Assembly (NCBI GenBank): GCA_030446745.1
Contig: JAUJMS010000002.1
Span: 62,001 to 126,000 of the forward strand
Direction of reading: 5' to 3'
Length of the DNA: 64,000 nucleotides
Source: Egibacteraceae bacterium
GTDB lineage: Bacteria > Actinomycetota > Nitriliruptoria > Euzebyales > Egibacteraceae
Of this stretch, positions 26,726-34,725 are shown piece after piece. Numbering within the stretch: the stretch's first letter is position 1; each line of letters starts with the position of its first letter. The translations under genes and the position numbers were made by a program. Below the pieces are notes generated by a model that saw only the letters and a list, made by a program, of their open reading frames with translations, searched no databases and was not told the DNA's origin.

Positions 26726-26757
26726 GCGTTGGAGTGGACGGCGAAGTTTCGAGAAGG

Positions 26758-26791
26758 CGAGGGGGGCGGCCCCGCGAGGCCGCCCCCCTCG
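26758..26791 (-). terminator. Strong GC hairpin after the LVIVD gene
   Basis: CGAGGGGGGCGGCC pairs with GGCCGCCCCCCTCG (14 bp) around a 6-nt loop. It lies 17 bp beyond the stop of the minus-strand LVIVD gene. There is no U tract. Confidence 0.7.
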
Positions 26792-26807
26792 ATGCACCCG
26801 ACGATCC

Positions 26808-28250
26808 CTATGGGATCGTGAACAGCTGCGTCTGTGGGTTGAGGTGCCCCAGCTTCAGCTCGCCGGACACGACCCGGTCGCTCAGCCTGAACACGTTCAA
26901 CCCAGTCTGGATCTCGGACTCGTGGATGAAGCCGTTGTACCAGTACGACGACCACGCGCCGCCGAGGTTCGCTGGTGAAATCGGCTCCGGATCCGAGAAC
27001 GCCACCGTCCGCGCGTTGGCGGGGTTGGTGAAGTCCACGGCCCACGTCCCTGCCTGATAGTGCCCACCGATCGCGACGTAGCGGCCGCTGCGCAGCGGCA
27101 CCAGGTTGAAGTTGTGGACGGTGCAGTTCTCGCCCTGGCCGTCCTGGCCGCGTGGCATCACCCACTGCCCGAGCTTGCGGCCGGTGGCGGCGTCGTAGAA
27201 GAACTTGCTCTTCTTGATGTCCGGGTCCGTCGACTCGCATTCGGCCGCCGCGCCGCCGCCCGGCTCCCAGCCCAGGACCAGCACCTTGCCGTCCCAGGTG
27301 AACGTGGCGGAGTGCCAGCGCCCACCGATGCCGACCTTGTTCCCGGCAGCGTCGGATTCCTCGACGTTGTACAGCCACACCGGGTTCTCGAGCGAGCCGC
27401 CGCGCGACCCGCCGATCGAGAACACGTTCGCGGCGTGGCCGCTGGCGCAGGCCAGCAGGTTGGCGTCGCCCAGGATCACGCCGGCGTCGTGGCAGCCGTT
27501 GTTGCTGCCCAGCGACCCGCCCGTGAGCGGGACTCTGCCGATGTGTGCGGCGCCGGCCGGGTTCGACAGCGGCACCTCGAGGACGTCCATCGCGTTGCAC
27601 ACCGTGCGGTTGGCCCCGGACGAGTTGTTGCTGTAGACGACGAGGCGGTTGTTGGCCAGGTCGGGAACGCCGGTCACGGTGTGCGAGCCGCAGCCGTCGG
27701 CCGTTCCCCGCTGCGCCGCGCCGGTCTGGCTGAACTCGACGGCCGTCAGGAGCCGCGGCGCCGCCGGGTCGCTGATGTCGAACACGTGCACGCCCTCGAA
27801 GCCCACAGGTACTGGTTCGCCCATGCAGTGGCGGCCGGCCGGTGCGGGCGAGTTCCACGCCCGCACGACGATGCTGTCGTGCACGTAGATGTCGCCCTGG
27901 TCGCCGTTGCACCGCGGGTGCGAGACCAACCTGGGGTCGCCCGGCTCGGAGATGTCGACGATGCGGAAGCCGTCGTAGTTGCCCTGGATGGCGTAGTTGC
28001 CCCAGAAGGCGATGTCTGAGCTGATCTGCCGTTGGGCCGCGGGTACACCGAAGAACTGCGCCGGGTGGGCGCTGTGGCCCAGCGCGTGCAGGTTCCTGGT
28101 GCTCTCCCTGACGGTGTAGCTGCCGGCTTCCCCGGCGCGGTCGTCGTGGTCGTGCTCGTCATCGGGATGCGCGCCGGCCGGTGCCGGCAGCGCCAGCAAC
28201 AGCGACATCGCCGTGAGTACCAGAACGAGCCGCCGTGTGGTGTATCTCAT
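26808..28250 (-). CDS. Secreted LVIVD-repeat protein (paralogue 1)
   Basis: ATG 28250 has GGAAGGG upstream, and the signal peptide is RRLVLVLTAMSLLLALPAPA. The 480-residue protein has a His/Asp-rich mature N-terminus (HPDDEHDHDD), possibly metal-binding. LVIVD-type beta-propeller repeats follow: FRIVDISEPGDPRLVSHPRC, VHVFDISDPAAPRLLTAV, and later FTWDGKVLVLGWEPGGG. Several paired cysteines suggest disulfides. The protein ends LGHLNPQTQ, shared with its neighbour. LVIVD proteins are extracytoplasmic propellers of unknown activity. The gene is downstream of a paralogue in the same direction and separated from it by a hairpin. Confidence 0.82.
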   Translation of the reverse strand: MRYTTRRLVLVLTAMSLLLALPAPAGAHPDDEHDHDDRAGEAGSYTVRESTRNLHALGHSAHPAQFFGVPAAQRQISSDIAFWGNYAIQGNYDGFRIVDISEPGDPRLVSHPRCNGDQGDIYVHDSIVVRAWNSPAPAGRHCMGEPVPVGFEGVHVFDISDPAAPRLLTAVEFSQTGAAQRGTADGCGSHTVTGVPDLANNRLVVYSNNSSGANRTVCNAMDVLEVPLSNPAGAAHIGRVPLTGGSLGSNNGCHDAGVILGDANLLACASGHAANVFSIGGSRGGSLENPVWLYNVEESDAAGNKVGIGGRWHSATFTWDGKVLVLGWEPGGGAAAECESTDPDIKKSKFFYDAATGRKLGQWVMPRGQDGQGENCTVHNFNLVPLRSGRYVAIGGHYQAGTWAVDFTNPANARTVAFSDPEPISPANLGGAWSSYWYNGFIHESEIQTGLNVFRLSDRVVSGELKLGHLNPQTQLFTIP

Positions 28251-28287
28251 GCCGTGCCCTTCCCATGTCGTGTGCGAAACGAGAACA

Positions 28288-28317
28288 GGCCGGGACCGCC
28301 TGGCGGTGGCCCCGGCC
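28288..28317 (-). terminator. Hairpin between the two LVIVD genes
   Basis: GGCCGGG-ACCGCC pairs with GGCGGT and CCCGGCC, with a 3-nt bulge and a 1-nt turn. It lies about 20 bp after the stop of the upstream paralogue and 38 bp before the next start. It may end or attenuate read-through. Confidence 0.55.
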
Positions 28318-28338
28318 GTGAACATCTGGCAGGTCCGC

Positions 28339-29754
28339 CTAGCGGATGACGGTCTCCTGCGTCTGCGGGTTCAGGTACGGCAGCTTGCGTGCCCCCGCGC
28401 GCATTTTGTCGGCGAGCAGGAAGATGTCCACGCCACGCCTGATGTCGTTGGCGTAGATGAAGCCGTTGTACCAGTAGCTGGACCAGGTGTTGCCGCCGGA
28501 CGGCTTGTAGAAGCCGATCTCCGCGGCCGCGGTGCTGGCGCCCGCGACGAGCTTGTCGACGTCGACGACCGTCGTCCCCGCGGTGTACGCCGAGGACACC
28601 AGGACGTTGCGGCCGCGCAGCGGGATGAAGTTGAAGTTGTGCATGGTGCAGGTGCCAGTCTCGGACCGCGGGATCTTGTAGCTGGCCAACTCCCTGCCGC
28701 CAGCGGTGTCGACGAACCAGATGCGGCCCTGGTTGTCGTTCGGGTCGGTGCAGCGCGGCAGGCCACCGCCGCCGGACTCGTCACCGAACGCGACCATCCT
28801 GCCGTCCCAGCTGAACGTCGCCGAGTGGAACAGGTCCACCTTGCCCGGGTCGATCGCGGCATTGTCGTAGCGCCAGAGGAACCGCGGGTTCAGCGGGTCG
28901 CTGATGTCCCACAGCTGCCCCTCGCTCATGCAAGCGCCGGCAGCCAGCCCGAGCTCCGTGAAGACGCTGATGTCGTGGCACCCCACGAAGCTGAAGAAGC
29001 GGTTCGGGTCCTTCGCGCCGAAGACGCCCAGGTCGAACGTCGCGACCTCCGTTTCCTCGTCGAGGAAGTACTTCGAGACCGTTGCTGCTGCTGGGTTGGC
29101 CAGCGGCACATTCACGATCGAGACGAAGCCGTGACCACCGCCGTCCTCGCCGCGGACGCAGTTGGGACCCTGTGCGGCCGCGCCGAGCGGGTAGGACGAG
29201 ACGTAGATGACCGCGCGGCCGTTGGCCGCATCGGGCAGGAGCGTGTGGGTGTGGGACCCGCAGTCCGTCTGGACGGAGGCCAGGTGCACCGGCGCGGCCG
29301 GGTTCGACACGTCGAAGATCCGGATGCCCTCGAACATGCCTGGCGTGCGCGCGGTCACGCCGGTGCTGGCGCAGCCACTGTCGCTCTGCGGCGCATCGAC
29401 CGACTGGAACAGCAGGTTGCCGTACACCGACAGGTCGCTCTGCGCCCCGTTGCAGCGGAAGTCGGTGAGCACGGTGGGAGCCTCGGGGTCCGACGCGTCG
29501 ATGACCCGGAAGCCCTGGTAGTTGCCGGCGTAGACGTAGCGGCCCGCGAACGCGAGGTCGGACTGCGTCGCCGACGTCGGCTTGGCGACGTTGGCCAGCA
29601 ACTTCATGTTGCTCGAGTGCTGGTCCGGCGCGGTGGAGCCGGGACCTGAGTGGTCTTCGTGCTCCTCGGGATCGTGGGCACCGGCGGGCGCTCCCGCCAG
29701 CGCCATCGACACCGAAAGAACCACCAGTAACAGCACACGTGCAAATGGACGCAT
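28339..29754 (-). CDS. Secreted LVIVD-repeat protein (paralogue 2)
   Basis: ATG 29754 follows GGGAGG at 7-nt spacing. The 471-residue product has a signal peptide (RVLLLVVLSVSMALAGAPAG) and a His/Asp/Glu-rich start (HDPEEHEDHSG). Propeller repeats include FRVIDASDPEAPTVLTDFRC, IRIFDVSNPAAPVHLASVQ and QLWDISDPLNPRFLWRYDN. A FSWDGRMVAFGDESGGG block matches FTWDGKVLVLGWEPGGG of the neighbour, and both end LNPQTQ, so the pair arose by duplication. It is exported. The substrate or partner is unknown. Confidence 0.82.
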   Translation of the reverse strand: MRPFARVLLLVVLSVSMALAGAPAGAHDPEEHEDHSGPGSTAPDQHSSNMKLLANVAKPTSATQSDLAFAGRYVYAGNYQGFRVIDASDPEAPTVLTDFRCNGAQSDLSVYGNLLFQSVDAPQSDSGCASTGVTARTPGMFEGIRIFDVSNPAAPVHLASVQTDCGSHTHTLLPDAANGRAVIYVSSYPLGAAAQGPNCVRGEDGGGHGFVSIVNVPLANPAAATVSKYFLDEETEVATFDLGVFGAKDPNRFFSFVGCHDISVFTELGLAAGACMSEGQLWDISDPLNPRFLWRYDNAAIDPGKVDLFHSATFSWDGRMVAFGDESGGGGLPRCTDPNDNQGRIWFVDTAGGRELASYKIPRSETGTCTMHNFNFIPLRGRNVLVSSAYTAGTTVVDVDKLVAGASTAAAEIGFYKPSGGNTWSSYWYNGFIYANDIRRGVDIFLLADKMRAGARKLPYLNPQTQETVIR

Positions 29755-30069
29755 GAGAAACCTCCCGTGCCTGATGAGCAGTGACCCGCAGCCGCCGGGG
29801 CCCGCCCCGGCGTCCGGCAGACTACACCGCCGCAGCCACTTCTGACTAGTGGCAATTCGCCCCTCGACCTGCTCGACCCACGCCCATGGGATGGCGCCAA
29901 CACCCAGCGACGCGCCGGCCGCGGCTGCCGTGTGACGCCAACTCGACGGCAGCATCCAGCGCGCGTGCCGATTCCGACGCCCCCTGATCAGTAGTGCGAC
30001 ACGGCTCATGGCTAATGACGGCCCGCGCCTCTCGCCCTGCTGCGCGCTGCAGCACCGCCGCCCCGTGAG
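29755..30069. other. Intergenic region upstream of paralogue 2, no gene seen
   Basis: No open frame here has a credible start or recognisable product. The leftmost part must hold the promoter and leader of the minus-strand LVIVD gene; I could not fix -10/-35 boxes. Composition is slightly less GC-rich, with short AT-richer stretches (TTCTGACTAGTGGCAATTC, GCTCATGGCTAATGACG). Repeat copy 2 begins at 30070. Confidence 0.5.
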
Positions 30070-30172
30070 CCCCGCATCCCGACTCGAACGGGGCGCACCC
30101 CACGGCGTCTGATGTCGAGTTTCCGCCGGCGCCGGCGGGAACCCGACGCCAAACGGCCACCGACGCGTGCCC
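30070..30172 (+). repeat. Direct repeat copy 2 (tRNA-Pro 3' end plus flank)
   Basis: This is the equal-length counterpart of 26499-26601. It begins with the same CCCCGCATCCCGACTCGAAC, and both copies share CAAACGGCCACCGA near the end. No tRNA body precedes this copy. It is the outer border of the LVIVD segment. Confidence 0.75.
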
Positions 30173-30308
30173 GGCCCGGCCCCCCGCGGGCCCTGGGCTC
30201 TCTCTTTCGCGCGGGCGTACCCCTTTTGGCTCCGATGACGTTCACCCCGACAGCACCGCCGCACGCGACCGCACGCGGCAGAGATGTCCGCACCGAAGGA
30301 GCCGCACG

Positions 30309-30898
30309 ATGAACCCCATCCACGTCCGCACCCACCTCGCGTCCAGTGACCTCGCCGCCGAACGCGAGCCGCTTGGACGCCTTGTTCCGCTGCTGATGAC
30401 CCTGCTGGCCTTCGCGGTCGCGCTGCTGCTCGGGTCGGCGACGCCGGCGTCGGCGCAGCTGGCCGACCCCGTCGACCAAGACGACATCCGCCTCAACGAC
30501 GACGACGAGACGACGACGACGACGACGACGAGGACGACGACGACGACACCGGGGCGAGCTCTGACCTGTCGGGCGGCACCACCGCCGACGACGTGTCGGC
30601 CGCCACGCAAGCCACCGGCGACAGCGGCCGCGACGGGTCCAACGCCACCACCGGCGACGACGTGTCCGCGGCGACCGCGCGCACCGGCGACAGCGGCTTT
30701 GACGGGTCGCGCGGCACCACCGCCGACGACACCACCGGCGTCACCGCCCGCACCGGCGACAGCGGCTTTGACGGGTCGCGCGGCACCACCGCCGACGACA
30801 CCACCGGCGTCACCGCCCGCACCGGCGACAGCGGCTTCGACGGGTCGCGCGGCACCACCGCCGACGACACCACCGGCGTCACCGGCACCGACGACTGA
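30309..30898 (+). CDS. Secreted acidic repeat protein (one frameshift)
   Basis: An ATG after AAGGAG opens MNPIHVRTHLASSDLAAERE, with a signal-like helix (LVPLLMTLLAFAVALLLGSA) ending at ASAQL. The mature protein is very acidic (DQDDIRLNDDDE). In the following run of ACG/GAC triplets the frame slips by one base; the continuing frame reads poly-Asp/Glu, then TGASSDLSGGTTADDV. Four 23-residue repeats follow (TARTGDSGFDGSRGTTADD plus TTGV), ending GTDD at 30898. About 196 residues in total. Such Asp/Thr/Gly repeats may bind calcium or form a surface stalk; no known domain is recognised. The slip is either polymerase slippage (phase variation) or sequence error. Confidence 0.6.
30606..30881 (+). 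repeat. Four 69-bp in-frame tandem repeats
   Basis: Units start at 30606, 30675, 30744 and 30813, exactly 69 bp apart. The first is diverged, and the last three are nearly identical (third-position changes such as TTT/TTC). Each encodes 23 residues of the acidic secreted protein. The near-identity implies recent expansion or homogenisation. Confidence 0.9.
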
Positions 30899-30916
30899 CC
30901 CCACCACCGCCAACGT

Positions 30917-30949
30917 CAGCAGGGGCGCCCCACCGGGGCGCCCCTGCTG
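30917..30949. terminator. Bidirectional terminator hairpin
   Basis: A perfect 15-bp inverted repeat (CAGCAGGGGCGCCCC) with loop ACC lies between the stops of the convergent acidic-repeat gene and the FAD oxidoreductase gene. On the plus side it is followed by CTGTTCCCCCC. Confidence 0.8.
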
Positions 30950-30962
30950 CTGTTCCCCCCGG

Positions 30963-32519
30963 TCAGGCCGGCGTGCCGTGGGCGGCGAGCACCGCCTTGG
31001 CGGCGGCGCGCCCCGGCGATCCCGCGACACCGCCGACGGGTGCGGTGCCGGCGCCGCTGACGAACAGTCCCCGCACGGGCGTGCGATGGGTCGCGAGCAG
31101 CCGGGTCGGTCGCAGGAACGCGAGCTGGTCGAGGCTGACGTCGAGCACCATCGGGTTCGCCCCCGGCCAACGCAGCTCGGCGGCCATGTCCTGCGGCGTC
31201 CGGATGGCGATGTCGCGGATCGAGTCGCGAAAGCCGGGGGCGCGCGCCTCGACCGTGGCGATCATGCGCTCGGCGAAGCCGTGCTTGGCGGCGTCCCAGC
31301 CGCCGCGCAGACGGTACGGGGCGTTCGGGCACGCGAGGTAGACGGTGTGGTGCCCGGGCGGAGCGAGCGTCGCGTCCAGCGCTGACGGTGTGAAGCTGTA
31401 GGTCGGCACCGGGTTGGGCGGGAGCAATTCGGCTTCCGCGGCGGCAAAGCCGGCCTCGAGCGACTCGAGCGAGTCGACGTAGCTCTGCAGACCGGCCCAG
31501 TCGCCGGGGCGCGCCCGCGGGTACGGCGGCAGCCGGTCGGTGGCGACATGGACGAGCATCTGGACGGCGTTGCCGCGGTGCGTCGCCGCCAACGCCCGCC
31601 CCTCGGGGCCGCCAAGCGGCGGGTCGAGCAGCTCGAGCAGCGCCGTCTTGGGGTCGATCGCCGACACGACGACCGGCGCGGCAAGGCGTTCGCCGCTGTC
31701 GAGCTGCACGCCGCGGACGCGGTCGCCGTCACGGACGATGCGTGCAACCGTGGCGCTCGTGCGCACGGTGCCCCCCGCCCCGGTGAAGCGCGTGACCAGG
31801 GCGTCGATGAGCCCCTGCGCCCCGCCGACGGCGTGCCACTGCCCGAACCGGTGGTAGACGCCCTGCCACAGGGCGAACAGGGCGCTGCCCGTCTGCTGCG
31901 GGCTCGCGCCGGCGTGTGCGGCGAACGCGGCGACCGGGGCGCGGGTCAGCTCCGACGCGAGACGCTCACGCAGCACCCGGGCGTAGGGTGACAGCACCTC
32001 GCGCGCCAGCCCCGCCGGTCCGCCGTTGCGCGCGACGCCGCGCGCGGCGGCGACCGCCCGTCCGGGCAACTGCGACAGCACGCGACGGCGCGACGCGCCG
32101 CCGTCCACCCCGGCGACGACGGTGTCGATCACCGGCAGAGCGCGGTGCATGAACTCGGCGTAGGCGTCGGCGTCGGGCGCCGACACCTCGCGGATCGACG
32201 CGACGGTACGGTCGACGTCGCGGAAGAAGCGCACGATGCGGCCGTCGGTGAACGCCGCCATCGCGAACGGGTCCATCTCGAGGTAACGCAGCCCCGCCCC
32301 GGCAAGGTCGAGCTCGGCCGGGATGTCGGTCATGTTGATGATGTTGTGCGCCGCCGAGTGGGTGTCGAAGCGGTAGCCCGGGATCGTCTCGTCGGTGCGC
32401 GACCCTCCGCCGGGTTTGTCGGACTGTTCGAGCACCAGCACGTCGAGACCGGCGCGGGCGAGGTAGCACCCGCACACCAGGCCGTTGTGACCAGCGCCCA
32501 CGATCACCACGTCGGCCAC
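30963..32519 (-). CDS. FAD-dependent oxidoreductase (phytoene dehydrogenase/PYROXD2-like)
   Basis: GTG 32519 abuts the MarR stop. The 518-residue protein starts with the dinucleotide-binding motif VVIVGAGHNGLVCGCYLARAG and LDVLVLEQSDKPGGGSRTDE. A second conserved region, HAVGGAQGLIDALVTRFTGAGG, and the C-terminal GLFVSGAGTAPVGGVAGSPGR complete the CrtI/PYROXD2-type fold. Bacterial members act on carotenoid-like or other polyunsaturated substrates. No carotenoid genes are nearby, so the substrate stays open. It is co-transcribed with the MarR gene. Confidence 0.85.
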   Translation of the reverse strand: MADVVIVGAGHNGLVCGCYLARAGLDVLVLEQSDKPGGGSRTDETIPGYRFDTHSAAHNIINMTDIPAELDLAGAGLRYLEMDPFAMAAFTDGRIVRFFRDVDRTVASIREVSAPDADAYAEFMHRALPVIDTVVAGVDGGASRRRVLSQLPGRAVAAARGVARNGGPAGLAREVLSPYARVLRERLASELTRAPVAAFAAHAGASPQQTGSALFALWQGVYHRFGQWHAVGGAQGLIDALVTRFTGAGGTVRTSATVARIVRDGDRVRGVQLDSGERLAAPVVVSAIDPKTALLELLDPPLGGPEGRALAATHRGNAVQMLVHVATDRLPPYPRARPGDWAGLQSYVDSLESLEAGFAAAEAELLPPNPVPTYSFTPSALDATLAPPGHHTVYLACPNAPYRLRGGWDAAKHGFAERMIATVEARAPGFRDSIRDIAIRTPQDMAAELRWPGANPMVLDVSLDQLAFLRPTRLLATHRTPVRGLFVSGAGTAPVGGVAGSPGRAAAKAVLAAHGTPA

Positions 32520-33016
32520 TAGCGACCGCCCGGCGCATCGTCACCCAGCGGCACGGCCTCGTCCTCGCCGAGGCCGACGAGCACAGCCTCGCTGATCCGG
32601 CCCAGCGCACGCACCTGCGCCGCGGTCAACGGGTCGAACAGGTACGTGCGCACCGCTTCCACATGGCCGGGCGCCGCCGCGGCAAGTGCGGCGAAGCCGT
32701 CGTCGGTGAGGACGGCGAGCAGTCCGCGGCGGTCGGTGGGACACGCTTGCCGCCGGATCCAGCCACGCTCCTCCAACCGCGCGGCGGCGTGGGACAGCCG
32801 GCTGCGCGACGACAGGCAACGCTGCGCCAGCTGGCTCATGCGCAGCGTCCGATCCGGGGCCTCGGACAAGCGCACGAGGATCTCGTAGTACGCGTGTGGC
32901 ATGCCCCCGTCGCGGACCAGCGCGCGGTCGAGGCGCTCGAACAGCAACTGCGTCGCCGTCAGGAACGTCCGCCAGACCCGCTGCTCCTCGTCGTCGAGCC
33001 ACCGCGGCTGCGCCAT
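32519..33016 (-). CDS. MarR-family regulator
   Basis: ATG 33016 has GGAGG 7 nt upstream. The 165-residue protein has the winged-helix core RMSQLAQRCLSSRSRLSHAA and RLEERGWIRRQACPTDRRGL (about residues 60-100), flanked by dimerisation helices (QRVWRTFLTATQLLFERLDR). It lies upstream of the FAD oxidoreductase and divergent from yceI, across a spacer with a palindrome that suits a MarR dimer. Control of both transcripts is inferred. Confidence 0.9.
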   Translation of the reverse strand: MAQPRWLDDEEQRVWRTFLTATQLLFERLDRALVRDGGMPHAYYEILVRLSEAPDRTLRMSQLAQRCLSSRSRLSHAAARLEERGWIRRQACPTDRRGLLAVLTDDGFAALAAAAPGHVEAVRTYLFDPLTAAQVRALGRISEAVLVGLGEDEAVPLGDDAPGGR

Positions 33017-33040
33017 CGTCAATCCTCCGACCCAGGAATA

Positions 33041-33064
33041 GTTGAACGTTCAATACCGTTCAAC
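33041..33064. promoter_or_regulatory. Palindromic operator in the marR-yceI spacer
   Basis: GTTGAACG and its exact complement CGTTCAAC flank an 8-nt centre. The left part also contains the perfect 12-bp palindrome TTGAACGTTCAA (33042-33053). It lies 25 bp from the MarR start and 44 bp from the yceI start, and also supplies a TTGAAC -35-like hexamer. Binding by the adjacent MarR is inferred. Confidence 0.6.
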
Positions 33065-33107
33065 CGAGGGAACAGTCCAGCACTCAACCACACTGAGGAG
33101 CGCCACC

Positions 33108-33671
33108 ATGACCGCAACCGACCTCGTTGCCGCAGTCCCCGGCTACCAGACGGGCACGTGGACCATCGATCCCGACCACTCCGACGTGTCGTTCACCGTC
33201 CGCCATCTCATGGTGAGCAAGGTGCGCGGCAGCTTCCGGTCGTTCGCCGGCGAGATCGTCACCGCCGACGACCCGCTCGACTCCTCGGTCACGGCGACGA
33301 TCGACCTGAAATCCATCGACACGAACAACCCGCAGCGCGACGACCACATCCGTTCCGCGGACTTCTTCGACGTCGTGAGCCACCCCGAGATGACCTACCG
33401 CTCGACCGGCGTGCGGGTGGACGGCGGCGGCTTCGTCGTCGACGGCGAGCTGACGCTGCACGGCGTGACCCGTGCGGTTCCGCTGCGTGTCGAGCTCAAC
33501 GGCTTCGGTCCGGACCCGTACGGTGGTACGCGCGTCGGACTGTCGGCGACCGCCACGATCAACCGGCGCGACTTCGGCATCGACATCACGCTGCCGATGG
33601 ACGGCGGCGGCGTCGTCGTGGGTGACAAGATCGCCATCGCGCTGGAGATCCAGGCCGTCAAGAACCGCTGA
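33108..33671 (+). CDS. YceI-family lipocalin-like protein
   Basis: The protein has 187 residues with GAGGAG before ATG 33108. The domain TWTIDPDHSDVSFTVRHLMV, SKVRGSFRSFAGEIV, then IRSADFFDVVSHPEMTYRST and LTLHGVTRAVPLRVELNG is the full YceI signature. YceI barrels bind isoprenoid or amphiphilic ligands. There is no signal peptide here, so this copy is cytoplasmic, as is common in actinobacteria. It is divergent from marR, so induction by a MarR ligand is likely. Confidence 0.92.
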   Translation: MTATDLVAAVPGYQTGTWTIDPDHSDVSFTVRHLMVSKVRGSFRSFAGEIVTADDPLDSSVTATIDLKSIDTNNPQRDDHIRSADFFDVVSHPEMTYRSTGVRVDGGGFVVDGELTLHGVTRAVPLRVELNGFGPDPYGGTRVGLSATATINRRDFGIDITLPMDGGGVVVGDKIAIALEIQAVKNR

Positions 33672-33733
33672 ACCGACCCGCTGGCCGCGGCGCGCGCCGC
33701 GGCGGCCGGCGCCGGGCCCGCCACGGAGCAGCC

Positions 33734-34259
33734 GTGCCGATCACCCGCCTGAATCACGCCGGCCTGTTCGTGCGCGCGCTCGCGAAAAGCGTCGCCTGCT
33801 AGACCGAGGTCCTCGGCGTCCGCGTCGGGCCCATGCCGCCTGAGGGGTTTCGCCGGCGCGGCGTTCCTGCAGGCGCCAGGGTCGACCAACGACCATGACC
33901 TGGGCTTGTTCGAGCTCGGCGCCACCGCCGGCGCCTCGGCGGCCGGGCGGTCCACCGTGGGCCTGTACCACCTCGCGTGGGAGGTCGACACGCTTGCCGA
34001 GCTCGAGCGGCTCGAGCGGGCGCTCGCCGAACGGGGCGCGCTCGGAGGCGCCAGCGACCACGGCACCACGAAGAGCCTGTACGGGCGTGATCCCGACGGG
34101 CTCGAGTTCGAGGTCGCCTGGGTCGTTCCGGCCGACCGCCTCGACGACGCCGCGCTGGCGGCGCGCACGCGCATCGGCAGGCTCGACCTCGCCGCCGAGA
34201 AAGACCGCTACGGCGCGACGACTGCCGGGGGCGTCGGCATCTCGACCAGCGCGCGCTAG
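33734..34259 (+). pseudogene. VOC-family (glyoxalase-like) gene with stop and frameshift
   Basis: GTG 33734 starts PITRLNHAGLFVRALAKSVA, then an in-frame TAG appears where VOC proteins have Tyr (expected FYTEVLGVRVG). The sequence continues TEVLGVRVGPMPPEGF, and a one-base shift near 33848 leads into GAAFLQAPGSTNDHDLGLFE and VGLYHLAWEVDTLAEL. A single TAC-to-TAG change plus one indel would restore a roughly 175-residue vicinal-oxygen-chelate protein. Two lesions within 120 bp suggest decay, although sequence error is possible. The substrate is unknown. Confidence 0.7.
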
Positions 34260-34269
34260 CGGCGCCCGC

Positions 34270-34725
34270 TCAGCCGTCGGCGGCCGCGAGCTGGCGCTCG
34301 ACCTCGTCGGCGAGCCAGTGGCGATGAGCGACGACGTCCGGCGGTGACGCCAGCGTCAGCAGCTCGCCGGCGCGGCAGAACTCGTCGGCCTCGTCGAAGT
34401 ACTCGGCGAACGAGCGTGCCCACTGCCCCGCGGCCGGCGGCAACGACAGCTCGAACGTCACGGTCTGGCGGCCCTCGGACACCGCGTCGCGCAGCTGCCG
34501 TTGGAACAGCACACCGGCGTCGGCGAACCGTACCCGCACGTCGGCGACGAACTGCACCAGACGCGCCGGCACGTCGCTGTCCCCCTCGCTGTGCTCGCCG
34601 AGCCCGATGAGCGTCAGTTCGCGCAGCATGTCGTTGAGGTGGTGGCGCATCCGCAGGTGGCGCTGCACCGGCAGGTCGACGAGCCGGACGGTGACGAGGC
34701 GATCGGTGTCGGTGGCGTCGGTCAT
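34270..34725 (-). CDS. Hypothetical regulator-associated protein (151 aa)
   Basis: I do not recognise the family. The protein is helical and acidic (LVTVRLVDLPVQRHLRMRHH, LNDMLRELTLIGLGEHSEGD), with no membrane segment. Its ATG overlaps the stop of the anti-sigma-like kinase gene (ATGA), so it is the partner gene of that pair. Proteins of this shape often accompany RsbW-like kinases, but the role is not evident from sequence. Confidence 0.6.
   Translation of the reverse strand: MTDATDTDRLVTVRLVDLPVQRHLRMRHHLNDMLRELTLIGLGEHSEGDSDVPARLVQFVADVRVRFADAGVLFQRQLRDAVSEGRQTVTFELSLPPAAGQWARSFAEYFDEADEFCRAGELLTLASPPDVVAHRHWLADEVERQLAAADG

Noticed and set aside
30606-30881. CRISPR-like array
   Set aside because: The repeats are contiguous 69-bp coding units with no spacers.
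30493-30888. Long repetitive open frame on the minus strand (VVSSAVVPRDPSKPLSPVRA units)
   Set aside because: It is the antisense shadow of the 69-bp repeats. The plus-strand frame has a ribosome-binding site and a signal peptide.
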